Positions 26,669 through 33,982 of a stretch of DNA of 64,000 bases are shown here, piece after piece (the stretch's first letter is position 1; every line of letters starts with the position of its first letter). The notes under the pieces were generated by a model. The model saw nothing but the letters and a program-made list of their open reading frames with translations. It did not search any database and was not told where the DNA came from. The DNA is from Streptomyces klenkii (GTDB taxonomy: Bacteria > Actinomycetota > Actinomycetes > Streptomycetales > Streptomycetaceae), in NCBI RefSeq assembly GCF_003626645.1, contig NZ_RBAM01000008.1, forward strand, positions 248,001 through 312,000, given 5' to 3'. Position numbers and translations under genes: made by a program.

Positions 26669-28429
26669 TCAGCCCGCCCGCCTACCTGCCTTGGCGCGCG
26701 ACCGCTTTTCGACGTACATCCGCTGGTCGGCGGAGTGCAGCACCTCGTCGGCGGACATTCCGCAGCCCGCCCAGCCAATGCCGAAACTCGCGCCTACCCG
26801 GACCGCACGCCCGTCAACCCTGATCGGCGGGAGGATCGCGCTGCGCAGCCGGACGGCGAGGTCCTCGGCGTCGGCCTGGGTGAGGCCGTCGGCGAGGACG
26901 ACGAATTCGTCACCGCCGAGGCGGGCGACCGTGTCGCCCTCGCGGACGCCGTTGCTGAGGCGGCGGGCGACCTCTATGAGGACGGCGTCACCGGTGTGGT
27001 GGCCGAAGCGGTCGTTGATCGCCTTGAAGCCGTCGAGGTCGCAGAAGAGGACGGCCAGGCCCTTGGTCCCGTCGTCGGGGCCGTCCTCCGGCGGGGCTAT
27101 GGCGTGGACATGACCCGGATAGGCGTGGTCGTGCGTGCCGCAGCCGAACTCGTCCGGGGCGTAGTCGGGCCCGCAGTCCGGCGCGTGGTCCGGGCCGCCC
27201 TCGGAGCCGAAGCCGTGGGCGTAGGAGCCCTCCTGCCCGTACGGGACGGGGCCCGCCGGTCCCTCGACGCCCTCCACCTCCGCGAAGCCGTCGAGACAGC
27301 CGTACGGGGCCGCCACGGCCGCCGCGTGCGGCTCGCTGCCCGGGGCCCGGCCGCACAGCCGGCTGCTGAGCCGGGCGCGCAGCTCGGCGCTGTTGGGCAG
27401 GCCGGTGAGCGAGTCGTGGCTGGCGCGGTGGGCCAGCTGGAGCTCGTGCCGCTTGCGCTCCTCGATGTCCTCGACGTGGGTGAGCAGGAAGCGCGGCCCG
27501 TCGGCGGCGTCGGCCACCACCGAATTGCGCAGCGACACCCACACGTAGGTGCCGTCGCGGCGCGCGAGCCGCAGCTCGGCCCGGCCGCCCTCGGCGGAGG
27601 TGCGCAGGAGGGTGCCGATGTCCTCGGGGTGGACGAGGTCGGAGAACGAATAGCGGCGCATCTGGGACGCGGAGCGGCCGAGGAGGCGGCACAGGGCGTC
27701 GTTCGTGCGGTGCAGGCGGCCGTGCTGGTCGCCGCCCATCTCGGCGATGGCCATGCCGCTGGGCGCGTACTCGAAGGCCTGGCGGAAGCTTTCCTCACTG
27801 GCCCGCAGGGCCTGCTGCTCGCGCTCCAGGCGGACGAGGGCGCGCTGCATGTTGGCCCGCAGGCGGGCGTTGCTGATCGCGATGGCGGCCTGGAAGGCGT
27901 ACATCTGGAGCGCCTCGCGGCCCCAGGCGCCGGGCCGGCGGCCGTTGCGCGGCTTGTCGACGGAGATCACTCCGAGGAGCTCGCCGCCCGCCGTCCCCGC
28001 CGTGTACATGGGCGCGAAGAGGCGGTCCATGGGGTGCCACTCGTCCGGGAAGCGGGGCGCCGGGCCGGCGGTGTGCCACTGGGGCACGTCGTCGTTGTCG
28101 AGGACCCAGCCCTCCGTGTACGGGATGAAGCGCAGCGAGCCCCACTGGTCGGCCATGGCGAGCCGCCGCTCCCACGAGACGCGCGAGCCGACCCGCCCGG
28201 CCATCAGCGCTTCGGCGCCGGCGCTGCCGGCGACGGCGGCCACGACGAGGTCACCGTCGGGCCGTACGAGATTGACGGCGGAGAGCTCGTACCCCAGCCC
28301 GGTGACGATGCCGTCCGCGACGGTCTGCAAGGTGTCCGCGAGACTTCGCGCCGTGTTCAGATCGGCCACCACCTGATGCAGCCCGCGCAAGGTGGCCAGG
28401 CGGACATACGGCTCCGACTCGGTCTCCAT
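26669..28429 (-). CDS. cdgB: GAF-PAS-GGDEF diguanylate cyclase CdgB
   Basis: This 586-aa protein makes c-di-GMP. A GAF domain (about 20-200) is followed by PAS/PAC (about 212-330, ending FLLTHVEDIEERKRHEL) and a GGDEF domain (335-575). The active site is intact (GGDEF, 505-509). An RxxD inhibitory site (REGD, 496-499) precedes it by five residues. An unusual insertion of about 90 residues, rich in Gly, Pro, His, Asp and Cys, interrupts the GGDEF domain (about 362-455). The ATG at 28429 follows GGGGGAGA; an upstream in-frame start adds 10 residues. In S. coelicolor, cdgB is a BldD target that affects development. Confidence 0.92.
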   Translation of the reverse strand: METESEPYVRLATLRGLHQVVADLNTARSLADTLQTVADGIVTGLGYELSAVNLVRPDGDLVVAAVAGSAGAEALMAGRVGSRVSWERRLAMADQWGSLRFIPYTEGWVLDNDDVPQWHTAGPAPRFPDEWHPMDRLFAPMYTAGTAGGELLGVISVDKPRNGRRPGAWGREALQMYAFQAAIAISNARLRANMQRALVRLEREQQALRASEESFRQAFEYAPSGMAIAEMGGDQHGRLHRTNDALCRLLGRSASQMRRYSFSDLVHPEDIGTLLRTSAEGGRAELRLARRDGTYVWVSLRNSVVADAADGPRFLLTHVEDIEERKRHELQLAHRASHDSLTGLPNSAELRARLSSRLCGRAPGSEPHAAAVAAPYGCLDGFAEVEGVEGPAGPVPYGQEGSYAHGFGSEGGPDHAPDCGPDYAPDEFGCGTHDHAYPGHVHAIAPPEDGPDDGTKGLAVLFCDLDGFKAINDRFGHHTGDAVLIEVARRLSNGVREGDTVARLGGDEFVVLADGLTQADAEDLAVRLRSAILPPIRVDGRAVRVGASFGIGWAGCGMSADEVLHSADQRMYVEKRSRAKAGRRAG

Positions 28430-28769
28430 CTTCGCTCTCCCCCGAGACCTCGACAGCAACTCCAGGCTTCTTGTCGTCCGTTTACCACGGCCACTGAATC
28501 ACAGCGAGCTGACCACTCGGTACACAGGGTCAACAATTACGGCCCTCTGTGACTCATGTCACAATGCGTGATGAGGTCCCGCTACTGGCGGGGCAAGAAG
28601 TCCTTATGCTTCGTGAACGCAAATCCGGAACCGTACGGAGACTGATCCGGACGCCATCTTGAACGCATACGAACAACTTCCGGAACGGTTCCGGCACCCT
28701 TTCGACCTAGGACCCGACTGGTCCTGCAGCCCGATGCGAGGGTGCCGCGGCCGGGCTAGCGTGCACAGC
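28430..28769. other. divergent promoter region of cdgB and flavin reductase gene
   Basis: These 340 bases hold no credible gene. They contain a BldD-like box near 28519. Toward the reductase there is a leader ending GGGCTAGCGTG, where TAGCGT could serve as a -10 element. Confidence 0.5.
28519..28533 (-). promoter_or_regulatory. BldD-like box in the cdgB promoter
   Basis: GGTACACAGGGTCAA fits the BldD pattern nTnACnCnGnGTnAn as I recall it, except for the outer T. Every other fixed base agrees. It lies 90 bp upstream of the cdgB start. Confidence 0.6.
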
Positions 28770-29321
28770 GTGTTGCAGACGACTCAGCCCTACGAGACCG
28801 CCATACCCCATCCTGAAGGGGTGAGCGCCGACGAGTTCCGTGCCGCCCTCGCCCGCCTCGCCGCGGGCGTGGTGCTGGTGACCGCGCACGACCCGGAGCA
28901 CGGTCCGCGCGGCGAGGACGTCGGAATGACGGCGACCGCTTTCCTCTCCGTATCGCTCGACCCGCCGCTCGTCATGGTGAGCGTTCGCAACGATTCCCGT
29001 ATGGACGACCTTCTGGAGCGGCAGCCGCTGTGGGCGGTGTCCGTTCTCTCCGAAAGCCAGCGGCACGTCGCCGGGCGCTTCGCGATGAAGGGAAGGATCA
29101 GCGACCGGCTCCTCTTCGAGGACATCCCCCACGCGCCCGGGACGGCCACCGGGGCGCCCGTCGTGCGGGGCGCGCTGTCGGCGCTGGAGTGCCGGACGGA
29201 GCAGCGGGTGACCGCCGGGGACCACACGCTGGTGATCGGCAGGGTGCTGACGGCGACGGCGCCGAGCACGGAGAGCGGGCCGCTGATGTACTTCAAGGGG
29301 AAGTACCGGCAGCTGGGGTGA
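28770..29321 (+). CDS. flavin reductase-like FMN-binding protein
   Basis: This flavin-reductase-domain protein of about 183 aa supplies reduced flavin or binds FMN. EFRAALARLAAGVVLVTA, MTATAFLSVSLDPPLVMVSV and HVAGRFAMKGRISDRL match the split-barrel family. ALECRTEQRVTAGDHTLVIGRV completes the fold. The GTG at 28770 is the likely start because similarity begins just after it. GTG at 28761 is equally possible, and the upstream frame is not protein-like. No oxygenase partner is adjacent. Confidence 0.85.
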   Translation: MLQTTQPYETAIPHPEGVSADEFRAALARLAAGVVLVTAHDPEHGPRGEDVGMTATAFLSVSLDPPLVMVSVRNDSRMDDLLERQPLWAVSVLSESQRHVAGRFAMKGRISDRLLFEDIPHAPGTATGAPVVRGALSALECRTEQRVTAGDHTLVIGRVLTATAPSTESGPLMYFKGKYRQLG

Positions 29322-29348
29322 CCCCGGGGCCCCGCAGCCGGGAGGGTT

Positions 29349-29777
29349 CTACCCCCAATCCCTGCCGGTGCGCCCGCGCTTGGTCTCGGCGCGCTGCTTC
29401 TTCTGCCGCAGCCGGCGCTCGTTGATGCCGCGCGGGATCTTCGTGGCGCGGCGCGGCTTCGGCGGCGGCGCCGTCGCCTCGGCGAGCAGCGACGCGAGGC
29501 GTACGGCGGCGGTCTCGCGGTTGCGCCACTGCGAGCGGTGCTCGGAGGCCCGTACGGTCACGACGCCGCCGACGAGCCGGCCCGCGAGCCGTGCCAGGGC
29601 GCGCTCCTTCCACACCTCCGGCAGCGCTTCGGTGCGCGCGAGGTCGAACCGCAGCTCGACCTGGCTGTCGCTGGTGTTGACGTGCTGGCCGCCGGGGCCG
29701 GAGGAACGCGAGAAACGCCACTGGAGCTCGGCCTCCGGCAGGGAGACCGAGCCGCGGATGACGTAGGGGCCGGACAT
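29349..29777 (-). CDS. arfB: alternative ribosome-rescue factor ArfB (GGQ protein)
   Basis: This 142-aa peptidyl-tRNA hydrolase releases nascent chains from stalled ribosomes. RSSGPGGQHVN carries the catalytic GGQ at 29-31. A basic C-terminal tail (PKPRRATKIPRGINERRLRQ) probably enters the mRNA channel. The ATG at 29777 follows GGGGG; an upstream in-frame ATG adds 10 residues without support. It is convergent with the flavin reductase gene, 27 bp apart. Confidence 0.92.
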   Translation of the reverse strand: MSGPYVIRGSVSLPEAELQWRFSRSSGPGGQHVNTSDSQVELRFDLARTEALPEVWKERALARLAGRLVGGVVTVRASEHRSQWRNRETAAVRLASLLAEATAPPPKPRRATKIPRGINERRLRQKKQRAETKRGRTGRDWG

Positions 29778-30013
29778 GCCCCCATGATCCCGCGTCGGCG
29801 GGGACACGTCACGCCGTTTTGCGCCATGGACGGGGCGGGTGCCGGGGGCGGGCGCCGGGGCGGGTATCGGGGGCGCGCGTCAGGAACGTGCAAAGAAGGT
29901 AAAGCCGGATGGAACCCCGGGCCCCTCGGTCGGCGTTAACAAGGGTGACGGTGACCCGCGTGCCGCGGTGCGCTGCAATCCGACGCAGACCTGACCAGAA
30001 AGGGACAATTCCC

Positions 30014-30589
30014 ATGGCTGTAAGCCTGTCCAAGGGCGGCAACGTCTCCCTCACCAAGGAGGCCCCGGGCCTGACGGCCGTCACGGTCGGCCTCGGCTGG
30101 GACGTCCGCACCACCACCGGCACGGACTTCGACCTCGACGCGAGCGCGATCGCCGTGAACCCCACGGGCAAGGTCTACTCCGACGCCCACTTCGTCTTCT
30201 TCAACAACAAGTCGACGCCGGACCAGACCATCGTCCACACCGGTGACAACGTCACGGGCGCCGGCGAGGGCGACGACGAGCAGATCAACGTCAACCTGGC
30301 CGGCCTCCCGGCCGACGTCGACAAGATCGTCTTCCCGGTCTCCATCTACGACGCGGTGGCCCGCAGCCAGAACTTCGGCCAGGTCCGCAACGCGTACATC
30401 CGCATCGTCAACCAGGCCGGCGGCGCGGAGCTCGCCCGCTACGACCTGAGCGAGGACGCCGCCACCGAGACCGCCATGGTCTTCGGCGAGCTGTACCGCA
30501 ACGGCGCGGACTGGAAGTTCCGCGCGGTCGGCCAGGGCTACGCCTCGGGCCTCCAGGGCATCGCCCAGGACTTCGGCGTCAACGTCTGA
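30014..30589 (+). CDS. terD: TerD-family tellurium-resistance/stress protein
   Basis: This 191-aa calcium-binding TerD protein has [18 protein letters not shown] and [10 protein letters not shown] (the metal-binding acidic cluster). [29 protein letters not shown] and [13 protein letters not shown] complete the family pattern. AAAGGG precedes ATG. It stands alone, with no terABCEZ neighbours visible. Multiple terD paralogues are usual in Streptomyces and have been linked to development and stress. Confidence 0.96.
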   Translation: MAVSLSKGGNVSLTKEAPGLTAVTVGLGWDVRTTTGTDFDLDASAIAVNPTGKVYSDAHFVFFNNKSTPDQTIVHTGDNVTGAGEGDDEQINVNLAGLPADVDKIVFPVSIYDAVARSQNFGQVRNAYIRIVNQAGGAELARYDLSEDAATETAMVFGELYRNGADWKFRAVGQGYASGLQGIAQDFGVNV

Positions 30590-30608
30590 CGGTCGTCCCG
30601 TCACGGCG

Positions 30609-30641
30609 AGGGGCCGTCCCGCGGTGTGCGGGGCGGCCCCT
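30609..30641 (+). terminator. terD terminator hairpin
   Basis: AGGGGCCG-T-CCCGC pairs with GCGGG-G-CGGCCCCT around GGTGT, with one mismatch. It lies 20 bp beyond the terD stop. Confidence 0.75.
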
Positions 30642-30700
30642 GCCTGCATGTCTGAGTGACCCGGTACGGGTGCGGGCGCTGGTGCGGGCGCAGGTGCGCG

Positions 30701-31627
30701 TCAGCCGAAGCGGCCGGTTCCGGCGAGCTTCCAGTCGCGGTTGCAGTCGGGGCCGCACCGCCACGACAGCGGCGGATTCGCGGTCACGTTGAACCGGCCG
30801 TCCAGCAGCCACGTACCGACCTCACCAGTGGTGGTGTTGTGCCACAGGAGGTCGGTCTTGCCATCGGCGTTGAAGTCCCCGGTCCCGGAAAGCTTCCAGT
30901 CGCGGTTGCAGTCGGGGCCGCACCGCCACGACAGCGGCGGATTCGCGGTCACGTTGAACCGGCCGTCGAGGAGCCACGTACCGACCTCACCGGTCGTCGT
31001 GTTGTGCCACAGCAGATCCGTCTTACCGTCACCGTTGAAATCCCCGGTCCCGGAAAGCTTCCAATCCCGGTTGCACTCCGGACCGCACCGCCAGGACAGC
31101 GCCGGATTCCCGGTCACGTTGAACCGGCCGTCCAGCAGCCACGTACCGACCTCACCGGTCGTCGTGTTGTGCCACAGCAGATCCGTCTTACCGTCACCGT
31201 TGAAATCCCCGGTCCCGGAAAGCTTCCAGTCCCGGTTGCACTCCGGGCCACATCGCCACGACAGCGCCGGATTCCCGGTCACATTGCGGTTGCCGTCGAG
31301 CAACCACGTACCCACCTCACCCGTGGTCTTGTTGTGCCACAGGAGGTCGGTCTTGCCGTCGCCGTTGAAATCCCCGGTCCCGGAAAGCTTCCAGTCGCGG
31401 TTGCAGTCCGGGCCGCACCGCCACGACAGCGGCGGATTCGCGAGGACGTTGCCCTTGCTGTCGAGGAGCCAGGTTCCCACTTCACCGCTGGTCGTGTTGT
31501 GCCACAGCACATCGGTGGTGTTCCCTACCGCGCCGGCAGGCGTGCTCGTAGTGGCAACGGCGAGGGCCAGCGCCGTCAGCCCCGCCGCCACCAGAGCGCC
31601 GAGTCTTCGGAACGGACTCGTTTCCAT
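30701..31627 (-). CDS. secreted FG-GAP/VCBS-type repeat protein
   Basis: This 308-aa exported protein has a signal peptide (hydrophobic LGALVAAGLTALALAVA, cleavage near TPAGAVG). Five 55-residue repeats fill the rest. Each carries GDFNGDGKTDLLWHN, a DxDxD-type calcium loop of FG-GAP/VCBS beta-propellers, then TTGEVGTWLLD. A distinctive SWRCGPxCNRDWKL follows, with two cysteines three residues apart. The repeats are nearly identical in DNA as well as protein. AGGAGG precedes ATG at 31627. Function is unknown; surface adhesion or ligand binding is an inference. Five blades would make an unusually small propeller. Confidence 0.85.
   Translation of the reverse strand: METSPFRRLGALVAAGLTALALAVATTSTPAGAVGNTTDVLWHNTTSGEVGTWLLDSKGNVLANPPLSWRCGPDCNRDWKLSGTGDFNGDGKTDLLWHNKTTGEVGTWLLDGNRNVTGNPALSWRCGPECNRDWKLSGTGDFNGDGKTDLLWHNTTTGEVGTWLLDGRFNVTGNPALSWRCGPECNRDWKLSGTGDFNGDGKTDLLWHNTTTGEVGTWLLDGRFNVTANPPLSWRCGPDCNRDWKLSGTGDFNADGKTDLLWHNTTTGEVGTWLLDGRFNVTANPPLSWRCGPDCNRDWKLAGTGRFG
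30716..31540. repeat. five 165-bp tandem repeats
   Basis: The word GGTCCCGGAA recurs at 30881, 31046, 31211 and 31376, with a variant at 30716, giving an exact 165-bp period. Units 30881 and 31376 resemble each other most closely in the WRCG part, as do 31046 and 31211. The last unit, which joins the signal peptide, is more diverged. Confidence 0.9.
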
Positions 31628-31989
31628 GGACGAACCTCCTGGTCGGAGAAGCACGAAGAACCACGAAGAACGACGGTGCCTGCCGAGGATGGCGCGTACG
31701 GGATCGGATGGCTAGGGGCGGAGCGGAGCGGCATTCGCGTACGGTCCGCCGCCCGGGGCCGCGGGGGACGTCCCGGTTCTCCCCCGGCCCCTCCGCCGCG
31801 CCACGCCCCGAACGCCAGGCGGGGAGCCCGGTGAAGCTGGGTAGAACCAAGGGGAGCATTGCTCGCCATACCACACGACCGACCGGTTGCGCACACTCCG
31901 TAACCACCTGCTGAGCAGCGGAGTTGGGCTTCTTCGGGGCGGGTAGGTGTACCCAAGGAGGGGACCCGTGGAGACAGGACTCACGCACC
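31628..31989. other. intergenic region without gene
   Basis: About 360 bases lie between the divergent repeat-protein and zinc-ribbon genes. Frames here are short and not codon-biased. A CACGAAGAAC doublet occurs just upstream of the repeat-protein gene. I see nothing else definable. Confidence 0.4.
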
Positions 31990-32190
31990 ATGGACGACGG
32001 CGACTCACTCGAACGCATTCTTGCGGCGGCGATCAGGGACCGGGACCGCGAGCCCGAGCTCTGCCCGGGGTGCCTGCGGCCCCTGCGGGTCGTCGTCGTG
32101 GCGGAGAATCCCGGCGACGCGACGTCCCCGGTGATCGTGCGCGGCGTCTGCCCCGCGTGTCCCGGGGGGCTGGGCGCCGCGGCCCCCTGA
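31990..32190 (+). CDS. small zinc-ribbon-like protein
   Basis: This 66-aa protein has two CxxC knuckles, LCPGCLRP near residue 25 and GVCPACPGG near 53, separated by a Val-rich strand. That suggests a rubredoxin-like zinc ribbon. The ATG at 31990 is in frame with good codon use, but the GGAGG lies farther upstream than usual. A GTG in another frame sits closer to that ribosome site. It ends with a CCCCCTGA run that overlaps the next small ORF. Function is unknown. Confidence 0.6.
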   Translation: MDDGDSLERILAAAIRDRDREPELCPGCLRPLRVVVVAENPGDATSPVIVRGVCPACPGGLGAAAP

Positions 32191-32291
32191 AACACCTGGC
32201 CCTGGCCTGCCCGAACTGCCAGAACATGATGCAGCAGATGGGCAATGGTGTGTACAAGTGCTGGAGCTGCGGATACACCAGCACGGGGTGA
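32187..32291 (+). CDS. candidate second zinc-ribbon mini-ORF (CTG or frameshift entry)
   Basis: This 34-codon frame contains ACPNCQNMM and YKCWSCGYTS, a complete four-cysteine zinc knuckle with GC-biased codons. It has no ATG/GTG/TTG before the first CxxC. CTG overlaps the stop of the preceding zinc-ribbon gene (CTGA), so translation would need a CTG start, reinitiation, or -1 slippage on the C-run. A shared two-ribbon protein is possible. It could also be chance. Confidence 0.4.
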   Translation: MKHLALACPNCQNMMQQMGNGVYKCWSCGYTSTG

Positions 32292-32397
32292 AGTCCGGGT
32301 GCTGGCCCAGGGTGAAGCCCAGGGCTACGGCCGCGGATGCGGGCCGCGCCGAATGCGGAGATGCTGGTTGCGTCAGCGTTCCGTGAGGAGGACGGCC

Positions 32398-32592
32398 ATG
32401 TCCATGCTCGACAAGCTCAAGGGCCTGCTCAAGGGCCATGAGGACCAAGCTCGGCAGGGTGTCGAAAAGGCGGGCGACGCGTTCGACGCCAAGACGCAGA
32501 ACAAGTACCAGAGCCAGGTCGACACCGCCCAGCAGAAGATCAACGAGCAGTTGGGCAAGCAGCAGCCGCCCGAGGACCGGCCGCCGAGCTGA
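32398..32592 (+). CDS. MT0933/Rv0909-like small antitoxin-family protein
   Basis: This 64-aa highly charged helical protein (MLDKLKGLLKGHEDQARQGV, then AKTQNKYQSQVDTAQQKI) resembles the MT0933-type antitoxin family of actinobacteria. GAGGAGG precedes the ATG at 32398. No toxin gene is next to it, so a true toxin-antitoxin role is doubtful. Many Streptomyces copies are orphans. The 3' flank carries 13-14-bp GCTCATCGCC-like repeats. Confidence 0.75.
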   Translation: MSMLDKLKGLLKGHEDQARQGVEKAGDAFDAKTQNKYQSQVDTAQQKINEQLGKQQPPEDRPPS

Positions 32593-32646
32593 TCGCCAAA
32601 GGCTCGTTCAAAGGCTCATTGCCGGACGCTCATCGCCGGAGGCGCA

Positions 32647-33210
32647 TCACCACAAGCGGTCCGTCTCGCCCGGGTAGAGCCCGATGCGGCTCTGCTCGAA
32701 GGCGCCCGCGTCCGCATCCGCGCGCGCCCGCGCCGTGAAGAAGGCGCCCATGGTGACCTTGTCGAAGCCCGGCTGGTCGCTGGGGAACGGGTTCCGGGGC
32801 GTGCCGCCGATCAGCGCGGTGCCGGGCAGGAGCCGCCAGCCCGCGCTCTCGTAGAAGGGCTGGAGCGGGCGGTCGCAGGTGAACAGCCCCACGTCCGTGC
32901 CGCTCGCGGCGATCACCTCACGGGCGGCGGCCACCAGCCGCCGCCCGTATCCCTTGCCGCGGTGTGCCGTGTCCGTGACGACCGCGCTGAGGCCGGACGC
33001 CCGGTACGTCCGGCCACCGTGAACGATCTCCTTGGACAGGATGTCCAGCGCCGCCCGTACGCCGCCGTCCGGCGCCACGAGCAGCATCGCGACGGGCCGC
33101 AGGGCCGGGTCGTGAGGGCCGCCGCCGGGCCACGCCTGCTCGCGCAGGGCCTCGGCGGCCGCCCGCAGCTCCGGCGGAGTCTCCGCCTCCGGCACCGTGA
33201 CGATCCGCAT
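32647..33210 (-). CDS. GNAT-family N-acetyltransferase
   Basis: This 187-aa acetyltransferase has SAVVTDTAHRGKGYGRRLVAAAREV (acetyl-CoA motif A with the R/Q-x-x-G-x-G/A loop, HRGKGYG). It also has GLFTCDRPLQPFYESAGW, the C-terminal beta-bulge region. The substrate is unknown. It is monocistronic and 40 bp downstream of hbpS on the same strand. Confidence 0.87.
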   Translation of the reverse strand: MRIVTVPEAETPPELRAAAEALREQAWPGGGPHDPALRPVAMLLVAPDGGVRAALDILSKEIVHGGRTYRASGLSAVVTDTAHRGKGYGRRLVAAAREVIAASGTDVGLFTCDRPLQPFYESAGWRLLPGTALIGGTPRNPFPSDQPGFDKVTMGAFFTARARADADAGAFEQSRIGLYPGETDRLW

Positions 33211-33250
33211 GTGCGCCCCTCCCCGTCCCTGCCCTGTCCGTTGCCGCAGG

Positions 33251-33835
33251 CTAGCCCAGGGCCGCCGCGCCCGCCTGCGCGAACTTCTCGTCCAGGTCGC
33301 CGCTCGGGGCCCCGGCCACGCCGATGCCGGCCACCGGCGCGCCCTTGACCTGGACCGGCGTGCCGCCCGGCAGGAACAGGGTGCCGGGGATGTCCTTGAG
33401 GTTCGGGACGCTCTGGAGGCGCTTGACGAGCTCCGAGGTGGGAGCGTTCCAGGAGACGGCCGTGAAGCCCTTCCGTACGGCCGACTCGTACGACTGCGGG
33501 CCCGCGCCGTCGCCGCGCAGGGTCACCAGCGTGTTGCCGTTGCGGTCGACCACCGCGACGGACACCTTCTGGCCCTCCTTCTTCGCGGCGGCCAGCGCGG
33601 CCTGGGCGGCGCGCGTCGCCGCGTCCACCGACAGGTGCGCGGACTCGGTCACCCCGGTGCCGGCCACGGTCACCGGAGCCTGGCGCTGCGCCGCGGGCGA
33701 GGCCGTCGCGGAGACCGCCCCGAACGTGCCGGCCGCGACGACGGCGGCCCCGGCCGCGCCCACGAGCACGCGGCTCCGGACGGAGAGCTTCCGCAGCGCG
33801 GACTTCGCAGGCATCGCGGGCGTCGCAGACTTCAT
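33251..33835 (-). CDS. hbpS: HbpS-type secreted haem/iron-binding sensor protein
   Basis: This 194-aa exported protein has a long basic signal region with hydrophobic VLVGAAGAAVVAAGTFGAV. A GlcG/HbpS domain follows: LSVDAATRAAQAALAAAKK, VSVAVVDRNGNTLVTLRGDGA, ESAVRKGFTAVSW and LFLPGGTPVQV. In S. reticuli, HbpS binds haem and iron outside the cell and modulates the SenS kinase under oxidative stress. Here it lies divergent from senS-senR, 147 bp away, which supports the assignment. Confidence 0.9.
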   Translation of the reverse strand: MKSATPAMPAKSALRKLSVRSRVLVGAAGAAVVAAGTFGAVSATASPAAQRQAPVTVAGTGVTESAHLSVDAATRAAQAALAAAKKEGQKVSVAVVDRNGNTLVTLRGDGAGPQSYESAVRKGFTAVSWNAPTSELVKRLQSVPNLKDIPGTLFLPGGTPVQVKGAPVAGIGVAGAPSGDLDEKFAQAGAAALG

Positions 33836-33891
33836 TTCGGCTCCTCATGCAGGTACAGGCCAGTGATTGCTTGTGCCTCCATCGTTCGCGG

Positions 33892-33907
33892 CCGCGGGCG
33901 CCCGCGG
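33892..33907. promoter_or_regulatory. perfect palindrome between hbpS and senS
   Basis: CCGCGGGCGCCCGCGG is a 16-bp perfect palindrome in the divergent promoter region. It is a candidate SenR site, but its GC-rich nature makes chance occurrence possible. Confidence 0.35.
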
Positions 33908-33982
33908 ATCGGCGTCCCGGCTGTCCCCCGGGTCAACCGATCGGCTGATGCGGAGGCCCCCTGCGCGGGTTAGGAACAGGAG

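Noticed and set aside
32398-32592. Toxin-antitoxin pair around the small antitoxin-like gene
   Set aside because: No toxin-like partner is adjacent; the neighbours are zinc-ribbon and GNAT genes.
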